Assembly (NCBI RefSeq): GCF_017308985.1
Contig: NZ_JADWPE010000007.1
Coordinates: 295,951 to 359,950, forward strand
Source: Lysobacter changpingensis
GTDB taxonomy: Bacteria > Pseudomonadota > Gammaproteobacteria > Xanthomonadales > Xanthomonadaceae
DNA length: 64,000 nucleotides
Reading direction: 5' to 3'
The position numbers were made by a program, and so were the translations under genes. Of the stretch, positions 9,001-16,936 are shown piece by piece; the stretch's first letter is position 1; each line of letters opens with the position of its first letter. Under the pieces are notes generated by a model. That model did no database searches. It was not told the origin of the DNA and saw only the letters and a program-made list of their open reading frames with translations.

Positions 9001-10438
9001 GCTCAGCAACGCGCTCAAGTTCACCTCGCACGGCCACGTGGCACTGCACGTGCGCCTGATCAGCGAAACCGCGCGTGGGCAGCAGTTGCGCATCGAAGTG
9101 GCCGACACCGGCATCGGCATCGCCCCGGAGCACCTCGCGCGCCTGTTCCAGCCCTTCACGCAGGCGGAGGAATCCACCACCCGGCGCTACGGCGGCACGG
9201 GGCTGGGATTGTCGATCAGCCGTCGCCTCGCCGAGATGATGGGCGGCAGCCTGCAGCTGGAAAGCGAGCCCGGGCGCGGCACGCGTGCGGTACTCGAGCT
9301 TTCGCTGGGCGTCGTGCAGCCGTTGCAGGGGCGACCGGAGTTCGAAGGGCGCTCGGCCGTGGTGTGCGTCGCCGACGAGTTGCGTTCGCAGGAAATCTGC
9401 AATGGCCTGAGCTCGTTCGGCTTCAGCCTGATCGAAGCCGAATCGTCCGATCTGGTGGAGTTCGACGCCGGCGACATGGACCTCCTGCTCGTCGATGCGA
9501 ACGTGGTCGTCCCCGGCACGCTGTCGGGCCGCCCGCTGGTGCGCGTGGTGCGCGAGGGCGAGCCGCGTCCTCCGCTGGACGGTGAGGTCCGGCTTCCCGG
9601 CGACCCGCAGACCACGCGTGCGCTGGCGCGCGCCTGCCACGAAGCGCTCGGCCTGGTCGTGGGCGATGCGAACGCACCGGCCTCGGTCCGCGCCAGCGCG
9701 CCGCGCGAGGCGCGCATCCTCGTCGCCGAAGACCATCCGATCAATCGCGCCGTCATCGGGCGCCAGCTCGAAAGCCTCGGCTACGCCTTCGCGATGGCCG
9801 CCAACGGCGAAGAAGCGCTAGCGGAACTGCAGCGCGCGCACTACGACCTGCTGCTGACCGACTGCCACATGCCGGTGCTCGACGGTTACGCACTCACCCG
9901 CGCCGTGCGTGCTTCGGAAACGGGCGGCGCGCATTTGCCGATCATCGGTCTGTCCGCCAGCGTGCTGCCCGAGCAGATCCAGCGTTGCCGGGATTCGGGC
10001 ATGGACGATTTTCTCGGCAAACCCATCCAGCTGGATGCGCTGGCGGCGAAGCTGTCGTCGTTCCTGCTGTCGCCCGCGATGGCGCGCGCAACGTTCGTCG
10101 CCAGCGAACCGCAAGGGCTGGATCGCCTGCGGGCGATGTACGACGACGACGCGGACTACCGGCGCGTGCTCGGCGACCTGCTCGCCATCAGTCGCACGGA
10201 ACTTGCGGAACTGGACGAGGCGATCGGCGAAGGCGACCCCGCGCGGCAACGCGAGCTTCTGCATCGCATCGAAGGCGCGCTGGTGCTGGTTGGCGCACAC
10301 ACCGCGCCGCAGGACGACGAACCCCGCGACGTGGCGCTTCGTCGCGCCGCCATCATCGCGACGCTGGACAGCATCGAGTCGGCGTTGCGCCAGGGAAAGG
10401 CGCCATCGGCCCGGGGCATCGGCGACGCGGTCGGTTGA
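6074..10438 (+). CDS. BvgS/EvgS-like hybrid sensor histidine kinase with two periplasmic binding domains
   Basis: 1454 residues. A signal peptide (residues 1-32) is followed by two SBP_bac_3 Venus-flytrap domains (about 60-285 and 315-530) and one transmembrane helix (about 540-561). Two PAS-type domains follow (about 590-835). HisKA has AMSHEIRTPM with phospho-acceptor His862. The HATPase (about 965-1080) shows NLLSNALKFT, DTGIGI and GGTGLGLSI. A degenerate receiver-like stretch covers about 1085-1195. A complete receiver follows with AEDHPIN, Asp1263 in LLTDCHMPVLDG and GKP. The C-terminal HPt-like region has His1397 in LLHRIEGALVLVGA. This is the unorthodox phosphorelay layout His-Asp-His. 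No response regulator gene is adjacent. It is divergent from the fimbrial operon, which suggests but does not prove a regulatory link. Confidence 0.9.
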   Translation: MSLGHHMHRHGLTLRCLLCLMLVVCGVANVQAARPSQRASRVPEPAISLTPSEEAWRREHPVVEVGVFAGDFIPFEAWRGGRPEGLGVDYMRALAARAGMRLEFHPFTDWEGIAIGQSKQAPPYDVLLAQPVIGQRMERFHMLRPFVSSQQIMLVARKGDLQIRSPRDLDSARVTIERRFLLSAKAFAERHPRATLVYADDGHEALDMLARGQADAYLGVTLPRTTALVRQRRADDVSILGPLDLPTFELAPAVRRDRSELASILRKAEARIPDREIQQMRVRWGAGDVPSLATSHAVGLSRSEREWIASLPVLRMGYEVDRFPYSFLAREGGFDGIAANYLELVQRKLGLRVQLVPAPDWNSLQRMALANEVDLVAAGSSGDIDGDAMVFSRSYESFPQVIVARLHGPAIASASDLGGLTVAVRDEPGVVASLRALLPLSRLRTVGGNEAGLALVASGRADAYIGTLPAIDALIRNRYAGELHVVGPAGFDTELAFGVSRQYEALIPLVDRVLDNMPEAERQAIRARWLTTDYVYGVPWRWVLLGTAAVMLALGAIGLAYERLRRASQLQARAENALATQLLFQQTLLENIPYAVFVKDSEGRYITVNRAYEAMFGVRREQLVGRTARESAHVSGIADDVLTGEDMQVLATGTGTRRELTVPARNGDGVHHLIVWRHPLATPEDGAVRLIGTIVEVTEIREAEARARASEQRLHDITQAMPGTVFQFRVGADGTRGFTYVAGDAAGIMGLSAEEIVDDERSTFHRLHPDDQPRVLEAADTAARTLKPIAPFDVRFRIGDDWRWLRTEGGPPRRLPDGSVEWSGYWVDTTTMHEQAQALSEAKAQAESAVAAKSIFLAAMSHEIRTPMTGVLGLMELLTHTRLDHEQANMATMARDSARALLQILDDILDYSRIESGRLAISDADFDLRELVDGVAGLFGVRATEGDVRMYSIVDWRLATRFHGDAMRIRQIIANLLSNALKFTSHGHVALHVRLISETARGQQLRIEVADTGIGIAPEHLARLFQPFTQAEESTTRRYGGTGLGLSISRRLAEMMGGSLQLESEPGRGTRAVLELSLGVVQPLQGRPEFEGRSAVVCVADELRSQEICNGLSSFGFSLIEAESSDLVEFDAGDMDLLLVDANVVVPGTLSGRPLVRVVREGEPRPPLDGEVRLPGDPQTTRALARACHEALGLVVGDANAPASVRASAPREARILVAEDHPINRAVIGRQLESLGYAFAMAANGEEALAELQRAHYDLLLTDCHMPVLDGYALTRAVRASETGGAHLPIIGLSASVLPEQIQRCRDSGMDDFLGKPIQLDALAAKLSSFLLSPAMARATFVASEPQGLDRLRAMYDDDADYRRVLGDLLAISRTELAELDEAIGEGDPARQRELLHRIEGALVLVGAHTAPQDDEPRDVALRRAAIIATLDSIESALRQGKAPSARGIGDAVG

Positions 10439-10446
10439 TGCGGCCG

Positions 10447-11247
10447 TCAGGCGCCCAGCAGCAGGCTGGTACCCACCAGCACCAGGAACCCCGCGAACAC
10501 GCGCTTGAGCGTGTCGCCGCGCAGGTAATGCGCCAGCCGCGTTCCGTAGGGCGCCGCGAACACCGAGGCGGCGGCAACGCCGATCGCCGCGGGCAGGTAG
10601 ACGTAACCGACCGCGTGCTGCGGCAGCGCGCCGGCCGGCGCATGCAACGCATAGCCGACGGCGCTCGCAAGGCCAATCGCCACCCCGCACGCGGATGACG
10701 TGCCAACGGCGCGCACCGGCACCACGCCGCGCCACACCAGCAGCGGCACCGTCATGCTGCCGCCGCCGATGCCCACCACCGCGGACATCGCGCCGATACC
10801 CACGCCGGCCGCGGTCATCGGCACGCCGCGCGGCGCGGGCACCTGCGCATCGCCGACAGCGCGCGTGCCGCCGAAGATCAGCTGCGCCGCGGCGAGGAAG
10901 CAGTAACCCGCGACGATCCAGCGCAGCACGCCGTCGTCGATGCGCACGGCCAGAGCGCTGCCGAACCAGCCGCCGACCAGCAGCCCCGGCACCATCCACG
11001 CCACCGTCGGCCACGACACGCTGCCGCGCCTGGCGTGCGCGCGCGCCGATGCCGCGGCGGTCAGCACGATGCTCGCAAGCGAACTGGCCAGTGCGGCGTG
11101 CATCGCGGCCTCTTTCGGAATGCCCATGCCGGGCAACAACCACGCCAGCGCCGCCACCAGCACCAGGCCACCGCCCACGCCGAGCAGGCCCGCGAGAACA
11201 CCGGCGATCGCACCAAGACCCAGGAACACGAACAGTGCAAGCAACAT
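10447..11247 (-). CDS. TSUP (TauE/SafE) family membrane transporter
   Basis: 266 residues from ATG at 11247, preceded by GGAGC. Two homologous halves each begin with a glycine-rich helix: GAIAGVLAGLLGVGGGLVLV at the N-terminus and GAMSAVVGIGGGSMTVPLLV in the middle. About eight hydrophobic segments are present. The family moves sulfonates, sulfite or similar organosulfur anions across the inner membrane. The substrate cannot be read from sequence. It is convergent with the sensor kinase, with only 8 bases between their stop codons. Confidence 0.85.
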   Translation of the reverse strand: MLLALFVFLGLGAIAGVLAGLLGVGGGLVLVAALAWLLPGMGIPKEAAMHAALASSLASIVLTAAASARAHARRGSVSWPTVAWMVPGLLVGGWFGSALAVRIDDGVLRWIVAGYCFLAAAQLIFGGTRAVGDAQVPAPRGVPMTAAGVGIGAMSAVVGIGGGSMTVPLLVWRGVVPVRAVGTSSACGVAIGLASAVGYALHAPAGALPQHAVGYVYLPAAIGVAAASVFAAPYGTRLAHYLRGDTLKRVFAGFLVLVGTSLLLGA

Positions 11248-11380
11248 GGAAGCTCCAGATCGAAAGCAAGTGCAATGACGAAACGCGCGACGACGACGAT
11301 CCATCGCACGGCCCATCGCAACCGGAACCGTGCCTGACCGCGACCGGCATCATGGAGACGGCCGCTTCACGATGCTGGGC

Positions 11381-11393
11381 TATAGTCCCGGCA
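11381..11393 (+). promoter_or_regulatory. -10 box set for a leaderless start of the transglycosylase gene
   Basis: TATAGT at 11381-11386 ends 7 bases before the ATG at 11394, and no Shine-Dalgarno sequence is present. Transcription starting 7-8 bases after the hexamer would begin at the start codon. No good -35 is visible. Confidence 0.4.
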
Positions 11394-13439
11394 ATGGTCC
11401 CCCGCCCATTCATCATCGTACTCGCTGCGTGCAGCGTTGCCGTTGCGGCGTCTGCCTGCGCGCAGACGCCCGCCGCCGCGCCGCGCGTCTCCATTCCCGC
11501 GTTGCCCAGGCCGCTCGCCGACTCCAGGCTGCCGCGCGCGCGCGACGCGCTCGAGGCCGCGGAAACCGGCCGCTTCGATGCGACGCAGTTCTCCGACCTC
11601 GCGCAGCATCCGCTGTACCCGTGGATCGAGTACGCCTCGCTTCGGCGCGACATCGACAACCTGTCGCCCGGCATCGCGCAGGGCTTCCTCTCGCGCAATC
11701 GCGGGCAGGCTGCGGCGGAGGCGTTCCGCGAAAGCTGGATCGCCGCTTCGGCGCGGCGCCAGGACTGGTCCTCGGTGCTGGCCGCGTGGAGTCCGTCTAT
11801 CAAGAGCACGACCCTGCGTTGCCATGAGCTCAATGCGCGCCAGGCCGTCGGCCGCGCGGATGCGCAATGGACCCGTGACATGCAGGCGATCTGGCGCACC
11901 GGCGACTCGCTGCCCGATGCCTGCGACGATCCGATCGCCGCGCTCTCCGCGCAGGGCGGGCTGACACCGGAACTGCGGTGGGAGCGCATCGAACTGGCCG
12001 CCGCGAAATGGCAGCCGGGCGTGATGCGCGCAGCCGCGAGTGGGCTGCCGCCCGACCAGGCCGCGCTGGCGAACGACTACGCGGCGTTCCTCGAAAGCCC
12101 GCACGAACGCGCGCTCGCCTGGCCGAAGACCGAACGCAGCCGCGAGATCGCATCGCAGGGCCTGGCGAAGTACGGCAAGTCGTCCCCGGCCGGCGCCGAG
12201 GCGATCCTTCCGCGCCATGCCGATGCGCTGGACTTGAGCGAAGCGCAACGTGGCCGCGTCCTGTACCAGATCGCGCTGTGGACGGTGGCGTCCTACGAAC
12301 CCGAATCGGCGCGGCGCCTCAACGCGGTGCCCGCCTCCGCGTACGACGAACGCCTGCACGAATGGCGCGTGCGCGAGGCGATGTCGCGATCCGACTGGCC
12401 GGCCGCGCTGGCGGCGATCCAGAAGATGGGTGCGAAGCAGCGGAACGATTCGCGCTGGACCTACTTCGAAGCGCGCCTGAGCGAACTGGCCGGACGCAAG
12501 CCCGATGCCGAGCGCCTGTTCCGCGAGGCCGCAAGGAAGCCCGAGTTCCACGGCTTCCTTGCGGCCGATCGTCTCGACCAGCCGTATGCGCTGTGCCCGT
12601 GGTTGCCGGAAAGCAGCACCGCGGCGCAGCAGGCCGTCGCGCGCGATCCGGCGATGGTTCGCGCGATGGGGCTGTTCCAGATCGACCGTACCGGCTGGGC
12701 GACGCGCGAATGGGACGATGCGCTCTCGCGATTCAACGACGAGCAGCGCCGCATCGCGGTGGAGGTGGCGCAGGGCAACGGCTGGTTCGATCGCGCGGTG
12801 TTCTCGCTCGGAAAGAATCCCGAGGAACAGCGCCTGTACGGCCTGCGCTTCCCGCTGCACCACGAGGCGACGATCCGGCGCGAGGCGTTGAAGAACAACC
12901 TCGATCCGGCGTGGGTGGCGGCGGAAATCCGCGCCGAAAGCATCTTCTACCCGCGTGCGCGTTCGTCGGCGAACGCGATGGGGCTGATGCAGGTCCTGCC
13001 CGGCACCGGTGCCGGTGTCGCGAGCCGCATCGGCATGCCGTGGGGCGGCGCGGACAGCCTCTTCGATCCGGACACCAACATCGTCCTGGGCACCGCGTAC
13101 CTGCGCCAGCTGATGGACAAATACGGCGGCCAGCCCTACCAGGTGATCGCCGGCTACAACGCCGGCCCGGCGCCGCTGGGACGCTGGCAGTCGCAGCGGC
13201 CGGGCATGGATCCGGACTTCTGGATCGAGACCATCAGCTACAAGGAAACGCGCGAATACGTCGCCCGCGTGCTGGCCTTCAGCGTGCTGTACGACTGGCG
13301 CCTCAACGGCGACGCGCTGCGTCTGAGCGACAGGCTGCGCGGGCGCACCGACGGCCCGCGCAAGCGTTTCGAATGCCCCACCCCGGCCACCGCGCCGGTG
13401 CCACCGGCGACACAATCCCGTTCCAGATCACAGCATTGA
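11394..13439 (+). CDS. slt: Soluble lytic murein transglycosylase (Slt70 type)
   Basis: 681 residues from ATG at 11394; the open frame extends much further upstream but only from chance. A signal peptide ends near ACAQT. A long alpha-helical superhelical region (about 30-490) contains the usual sequence LAQHPLYPWIEYASL near residue 75. The C-terminal SLT domain has the catalytic Glu515 in IRAESIFYP, then NAMGLMQVLPGT, DPDTNIVLGTAYL and VIAGYNAGP. It cleaves the MurNAc-GlcNAc bond in the periplasm, releasing 1,6-anhydro muropeptides for recycling. A short Pro/Ser/Arg-rich tail follows the domain. Expression may be leaderless. Confidence 0.93.
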   Translation: MVPRPFIIVLAACSVAVAASACAQTPAAAPRVSIPALPRPLADSRLPRARDALEAAETGRFDATQFSDLAQHPLYPWIEYASLRRDIDNLSPGIAQGFLSRNRGQAAAEAFRESWIAASARRQDWSSVLAAWSPSIKSTTLRCHELNARQAVGRADAQWTRDMQAIWRTGDSLPDACDDPIAALSAQGGLTPELRWERIELAAAKWQPGVMRAAASGLPPDQAALANDYAAFLESPHERALAWPKTERSREIASQGLAKYGKSSPAGAEAILPRHADALDLSEAQRGRVLYQIALWTVASYEPESARRLNAVPASAYDERLHEWRVREAMSRSDWPAALAAIQKMGAKQRNDSRWTYFEARLSELAGRKPDAERLFREAARKPEFHGFLAADRLDQPYALCPWLPESSTAAQQAVARDPAMVRAMGLFQIDRTGWATREWDDALSRFNDEQRRIAVEVAQGNGWFDRAVFSLGKNPEEQRLYGLRFPLHHEATIRREALKNNLDPAWVAAEIRAESIFYPRARSSANAMGLMQVLPGTGAGVASRIGMPWGGADSLFDPDTNIVLGTAYLRQLMDKYGGQPYQVIAGYNAGPAPLGRWQSQRPGMDPDFWIETISYKETREYVARVLAFSVLYDWRLNGDALRLSDRLRGRTDGPRKRFECPTPATAPVPPATQSRSRSQH

Positions 13440-13453
13440 ACGCCGCCGTCGCC

Positions 13454-13459
13454 TAGACT
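13454..13459 (+). promoter_or_regulatory. -10-like hexamer 7 bases before an unled start codon
   Basis: TAGACT ends 7 bases before the ATG at 13467, in a 27-base gap after the transglycosylase stop. No ribosome binding site is present. The spacing fits a leaderless transcript. A TTGAAC overlapping the upstream stop is too close (12 bases) to serve as -35. Confidence 0.35.
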
Positions 13460-13466
13460 TTCGTCC

Positions 13467-14366
13467 ATGGCACAACGTCACGTGGTGGTTCTGGGCGGCA
13501 CCGGCTTCGTCGGCCGGCATCTGGTCGCGCGCCTGTTGCAGGGCGGCGATCGCGTGACCGTGCTCAGTCGCGGCGTCGACGCCGGCAAGCGTGCGCTCAA
13601 GCCCAACGGCGCGAGCCTGATCGAAGGCGACGTCGCCGATGCCGACTTCCTCGCCGCCGTGCTCGACGACGCCGACGCGGTGGTCAACCTCGTCGGCATC
13701 CTCAACGAGAAGGGCGATCGCGGCGACGGCTTCGAACGCGTGTTCGTCGGCATCACCGACGCGCTGATCGACGCGATGAAGCGCATGGGCGTGCGTCGCC
13801 TGCTGCAGATGAGCGCCCTCAACGCCGGCCGCGGCGACAGCCACTACCTGCGCTCGCGCGGGCGCGCCGAGCAGCACGTGCGCGCATCCGGCCTGGACTG
13901 GACGCTGTTCCGTCCGTCGGTCATCGCCGGCCCCGGCGATGGGCTGTTCTGCCGGTTCGACGGCCTGCTGAAGTTCGCGCCGATCCTGCCGATCGGCCGC
14001 GCCGACGCGCGCTTCCAGCCGGTGTGGGTCGGCGACGTGGTCGAGGCGTACGCCAGGGCGCTCGACGAACCGCGCAGCGCCGGCCAGGCCTACGACCTCA
14101 TCGGCCCGGATGTGATGACGCTCCGGCAGATCGTGAAGCTCGCCGCGCGCGGGCGCGGGCGCCATCGCGGGGTGCTCGGGCTGCCGGCATCGCTCGGCAA
14201 GTTCCAGGCCGAGATCGGCGAATGGCTGCCCGGGAAGCCGATCAGCCGCGACAACTGGCGGTCCCTGCAGGTGGATTCGGTCAGCCTGGAGGACGGCCTG
14301 CGCCGGCTCGGCATCACCCCCACGCCGGTGGAACCCCGCATCGGAGAGGCTCTCGCCGGCTGCTGA
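13467..14366 (+). CDS. Atypical SDR, NDUFA9-like NAD(P)H-binding protein
   Basis: 299 residues. The N-terminal Rossmann motif VVVLGGTGFVGRHLV binds a dinucleotide. AVVNLVGILNE and RLLQMSALNA, then SRGRAEQHVRASGLDWTLFR, are typical of the complex I NDUFA9-like branch of extended or atypical SDRs. The usual YxxxK is replaced by YLRSRGRAE, as is common in this branch, so dehydrogenase activity is doubtful. Bacterial members are often annotated as quinone-linked or sugar epimerase-like, but their function is not established. It closely follows slt with its own -10-like box. Confidence 0.85.
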   Translation: MAQRHVVVLGGTGFVGRHLVARLLQGGDRVTVLSRGVDAGKRALKPNGASLIEGDVADADFLAAVLDDADAVVNLVGILNEKGDRGDGFERVFVGITDALIDAMKRMGVRRLLQMSALNAGRGDSHYLRSRGRAEQHVRASGLDWTLFRPSVIAGPGDGLFCRFDGLLKFAPILPIGRADARFQPVWVGDVVEAYARALDEPRSAGQAYDLIGPDVMTLRQIVKLAARGRGRHRGVLGLPASLGKFQAEIGEWLPGKPISRDNWRSLQVDSVSLEDGLRRLGITPTPVEPRIGEALAGC

Positions 14367-14448
14367 TCCCCTTTGCGCAACGTGCCGGGAAAGTTGATAG
14401 GCTCGGCGTTTGCGGCCCCGGCCGCCCCACCGCAAAGGAAGCATCGAC

Positions 14449-14769
14449 ATGACCCTTTCCCTCATCGCGGCAGCTGTCGTGGGTCTGGCCATCGGACAGG
14501 CAGGCGCGCCCGCCCCCGCTGCGCAGGCACACCCCGCCCCCACCGAGCAGGCGAGCCCGCAGCCGGCCGAGAAGCCGAGCGAGGTCCTCGGTTCCCGCGA
14601 CGCCGACGACAAGCTCATCTGCCGCAAGGTCCGCACCGTCGGCAGCAACATGGTCTCGCGCGATTGCCGCACCGCGGCGCAGCGCCGCAAGGAAGCCTCC
14701 GATGCGCGCGATGCGTTGAACGGCGGTGGCCGCTCGCTCAACAACATCGACCTCGGCGGCGCCCAGTAA
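14449..14769 (+). CDS. Small exported protein with Cys pair, unknown function
   Basis: 106 residues from ATG at 14449, with AAAGGAAG upstream. A short hydrophobic signal (LSLIAAAVVGLAIGQAGA) is followed by a Pro/Ala/Gln linker. A conserved-looking core has DDKLICRKVRTVGSNMVSRD, then CRTAAQRR. The two cysteines, 17 residues apart, could form a disulphide in the periplasm. This Cys-Arg-Lys...Cys-Arg arrangement recurs in small xanthomonad periplasmic proteins that I cannot name. A strong terminator follows directly. Confidence 0.7.
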   Translation: MTLSLIAAAVVGLAIGQAGAPAPAAQAHPAPTEQASPQPAEKPSEVLGSRDADDKLICRKVRTVGSNMVSRDCRTAAQRRKEASDARDALNGGGRSLNNIDLGGAQ

Positions 14770-14778
14770 TCACCGCCC

Positions 14779-14826
14779 CACGCACGGAGCCGGCCTGCAC
14801 GCTGGCTCCGTGCGTGTGCGTTTAAC
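14779..14826 (+). terminator. Rho-independent-type terminator
   Basis: CACGCACGGAGCC (14779-14791) pairs perfectly over 13 bp with GGCTCCGTGCGTG (14804-14816), followed by TGCGTTTA. It ends the small exported protein gene just past its stop codon. Confidence 0.75.
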
Positions 14827-14856
14827 ATCCGTGGCCTCACTCGAAAGGAGAGGACC

Positions 14857-15234
14857 ATGGGCCTCATCGATACCCTGCTCGGCCACGCCGGCGAAAAGCC
14901 GGTCGACAAGCTCGCCGAGGAATTCGCGCCGCTGCTCGCCCCGGGCGAAACCCTGCAACGCGCGTTCGGCCTGGTTCGCGACCTGATCGTCTTCACCGAT
15001 CGCCGCATGATCCTGGTCGACAAGCAGGGCGTCACCGGCAGCAAGGTGCAGTACCTGAGCATTCCGTACCGGAGCATCGTGATGTTCTCGGTGGAAACGG
15101 CCGGGCATTTCGATATGGATTCGGAACTGCGCATCTGGCTGTCGGGCCAGCCGGCGCCGATCGCACGCACGCTCGGCCGCGACAGCGGCGTGCGCGAGAT
15201 CCTCGCGCTGCTCGCCCAGCACGCGCCGCGATGA
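14857..15234 (+). CDS. Bacterial PH-domain protein
   Basis: 125 residues with a strong AAAGGAGAGG ribosome binding site. The pattern [20 protein letters not shown] followed by [20 protein letters not shown] and [13 protein letters not shown] is the beta-sandwich of the bacterial pleckstrin-homology (bPH_1) family. That family includes YvbH-like proteins. It is probably cytoplasmic, with no signal peptide. The role is unknown; some members are stress related. Its TGA overlaps the ATG of cca by four bases, so the two are translationally coupled. Confidence 0.8.
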   Translation: MGLIDTLLGHAGEKPVDKLAEEFAPLLAPGETLQRAFGLVRDLIVFTDRRMILVDKQGVTGSKVQYLSIPYRSIVMFSVETAGHFDMDSELRIWLSGQPAPIARTLGRDSGVREILALLAQHAPR

Positions 15235-16457
15235 AGCGTTTTCTGGTCGGTGGCGCGGTCCGCGACCGCCTGCTCGGCCTGCCGCCCGGCGACAACGACT
15301 GGGTGGTGGTCGGCGAAACCCAGGCGTCGATGGAAGCGGCCGGCTTCCGCGCCGTGGGTCGCGATTTCCCGGTGTTCCTCGATCCGCGCACCGGCGAGGA
15401 GCACGCGCTCGCGCGCACCGAACGCAAGAGCGGTCGCGGCTATCGCGGCTTCGTCGTCGACGCCGATCCTTCGGTCACGCTGGAAGACGACCTACAGCGC
15501 CGCGACTTCACCATCAACGCGATCGCGCAGGACGAGCACGGCACGCTGGTCGATCCCTACGGCGGCGCGCGCGACATCGAGGCCCGCGTGCTGCGCCACG
15601 TCGGGCCGGCGTTCGCGGAGGATCCGTTGCGCGTGCTGCGTGCGGCGCGCTTCATGGCGCGCTTCGCCTCGCTGGGCTTCACCGTCGCGCCGGAAACGAT
15701 GGCGCTGATGCGCCAGATGGTGGCCTCGGGCGAACTGGCCGAACTCACCGCCGAGCGCGTCTGGCAGGAAACGCGGCGTGCGCTGGCCTGCGCGATGCCG
15801 TCGGCGTTCCTGCGCACGTTGCACGATGCGGGTGCGCTCGCCGTCGTGCTGCCGGAAGTCGACGCGCTGTACGGGGTGCCGCAGCGCGCGGAGTACCACC
15901 CGGAAGTCGATACGGGCGTGCACGTCGAACTCGTGTGCGACATGGCCGCGCGCCTCGCGCCGGGCGACGACCTGATCGGCTTCGCGGCCATGACGCACGA
16001 CCTCGGCAAGGCGCTGACGCCCGAACACGTGCTGCCCAAGCACCTGGGCCACGAACAGGCCGGCGTCGCGCCGCTGCGTCGCCTGTGCGACCGGTTGAAG
16101 GTGCCGACCGAACATCGCCAGCTCGCCGAAGCCGTCTGCCGCGAGCACCTCAACGTGCATCGCTTCGACGAGTTGCGCGCGCGCACGGTGTACGAGCTGA
16201 TCGCGCGCTGCGACGGCTTCCGCAAGCCGGCGCGCATCGCGCAGATGGCGCTGGTGTGCGAGGCCGACAAGCGCGGCCGCGCCGGACTGCAGGACGTGCC
16301 GTATCCACAGGGCGAAGCCCTCAAGGCCGCACTCGCCGCGGCGATGACGGTGCGCGCGGAGGATGTCGCGCGTGGGTTGAGCGGACCGGACGTCGGCGAG
16401 GCGATCCGCAAGGCGAGAATCCGCGCGATCGCGGAGGCAACGGGGAAGAAGCTGTAG
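15231..16457 (+). CDS. cca: Multifunctional CCA tRNA nucleotidyltransferase
   Basis: 408 residues, the normal length for the gammaproteobacterial enzyme. It adds or repairs the 3' CCA end of tRNAs without a nucleic acid template. Motifs: [12 protein letters not shown] (class II nucleotidyltransferase start), [10 protein letters not shown] with the catalytic Asp pair, then [18 protein letters not shown] and [30 protein letters not shown] and the neck region follow. The C-terminal HD phosphohydrolase domain has HVELVCDMA and [11 protein letters not shown]. Starts by ATGA overlap with the PH-domain gene. Confidence 0.95.
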   Translation: MKRFLVGGAVRDRLLGLPPGDNDWVVVGETQASMEAAGFRAVGRDFPVFLDPRTGEEHALARTERKSGRGYRGFVVDADPSVTLEDDLQRRDFTINAIAQDEHGTLVDPYGGARDIEARVLRHVGPAFAEDPLRVLRAARFMARFASLGFTVAPETMALMRQMVASGELAELTAERVWQETRRALACAMPSAFLRTLHDAGALAVVLPEVDALYGVPQRAEYHPEVDTGVHVELVCDMAARLAPGDDLIGFAAMTHDLGKALTPEHVLPKHLGHEQAGVAPLRRLCDRLKVPTEHRQLAEAVCREHLNVHRFDELRARTVYELIARCDGFRKPARIAQMALVCEADKRGRAGLQDVPYPQGEALKAALAAAMTVRAEDVARGLSGPDVGEAIRKARIRAIAEATGKKL

Positions 16458-16490
16458 TTCGTCGCTTCGGAGGCCGTGCGCGTTTGCGCT

Positions 16491-16566
16491 TGTAGCACGG
16501 GTATGCGAAGCGCACCCCGGGCCCCTTGCTGCCCACCCGGGGGCGCTTCGCTTACCCGGGCTACAA
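16491..16566. repeat. Long palindromic extragenic repeat (family 1, copy 1)
   Basis: Outer arms TGTAGCACGGGTATGCGAAG and its complement-like CTTCGCTTACCCGGGCTACA enclose a GC-rich loop. Other copies are at 22371-22450 and 31382-31458, with a single arm at 32165-32196. Its position just after cca fits a REP-like transcript-end element. Confidence 0.85.
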
Positions 16567-16635
16567 AAGCTCGATCTCGCCGCGCCAGGGCTCAAGGCAA
16601 TCGCTCAGAGAGGCGCGCCATGACCTCGCAACAAA

Positions 16636-16675
16636 AAACGCCGGACGACTCCCCAGTCGCCCGGCGTTTCTTCCC
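16636..16675 (-). terminator. Bidirectional terminator-like hairpin
   Basis: AACGCCGGaCGACT and AGTCGcCCGGCGTT form a near-perfect stem around a CCCC loop. On the minus strand it is followed by a T-run, so it can end transcription from the TonB-dependent receptor. The plus strand has TTTCTTCC. It lies about 270 bases beyond the receptor stop; I see no gene in between. Confidence 0.6.
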
Positions 16676-16897
16676 CCCGTTGGGTCTTTCGTGTCGGATT
16701 CCCTCGCCCCCTGGCACCGGGATCGACCACGTTTGGAGCCGCTGTTCAGGCGGGCATCGCAAGCGCACGATACGTGAAGAATGCGTTAGCGACCGATGCA
16801 GCCGTCACAGGATCCGCTCGCGCGAACCGCGCAGGAAGCGCTTCCAGCACGCAACCGTGAACACCGTCGCAGCCGCGAAAACCGCTCCATTCAGCAC

Positions 16898-16917
16898 GGC
16901 CGGCGCGTACGCCGGCC
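16898..16917 (-). other. Perfect GC palindrome after the TonB-dependent receptor gene
   Basis: GGCCGGCGCGTACGCCGGCC is a perfect palindrome 20 bases past the receptor stop. It can fold as an 8-bp stem with a CGTA loop. It lacks a U-tract and may pause transcription or protect the 3' end. Confidence 0.5.
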
Positions 16918-16936
16918 GGCACGTCGCGCTCCAGGC

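Noticed and set aside
9316..9680. Second functional receiver domain in the kinase
   Set aside because: The conserved acidic pair and Lys are missing, so I describe it only as receiver-like.
6032..9736. 1234-codon minus-strand frame opposite the hybrid kinase
   Set aside because: Composition is Arg/Gln/His rich, with no recognisable motif and no ribosome binding site. The kinase on the other strand has complete domains.
10695..11393. N-terminal extension of the lytic transglycosylase frame
   Set aside because: It is antisense to the TSUP transporter and Pro/Arg rich; the signal peptide begins at 11394.
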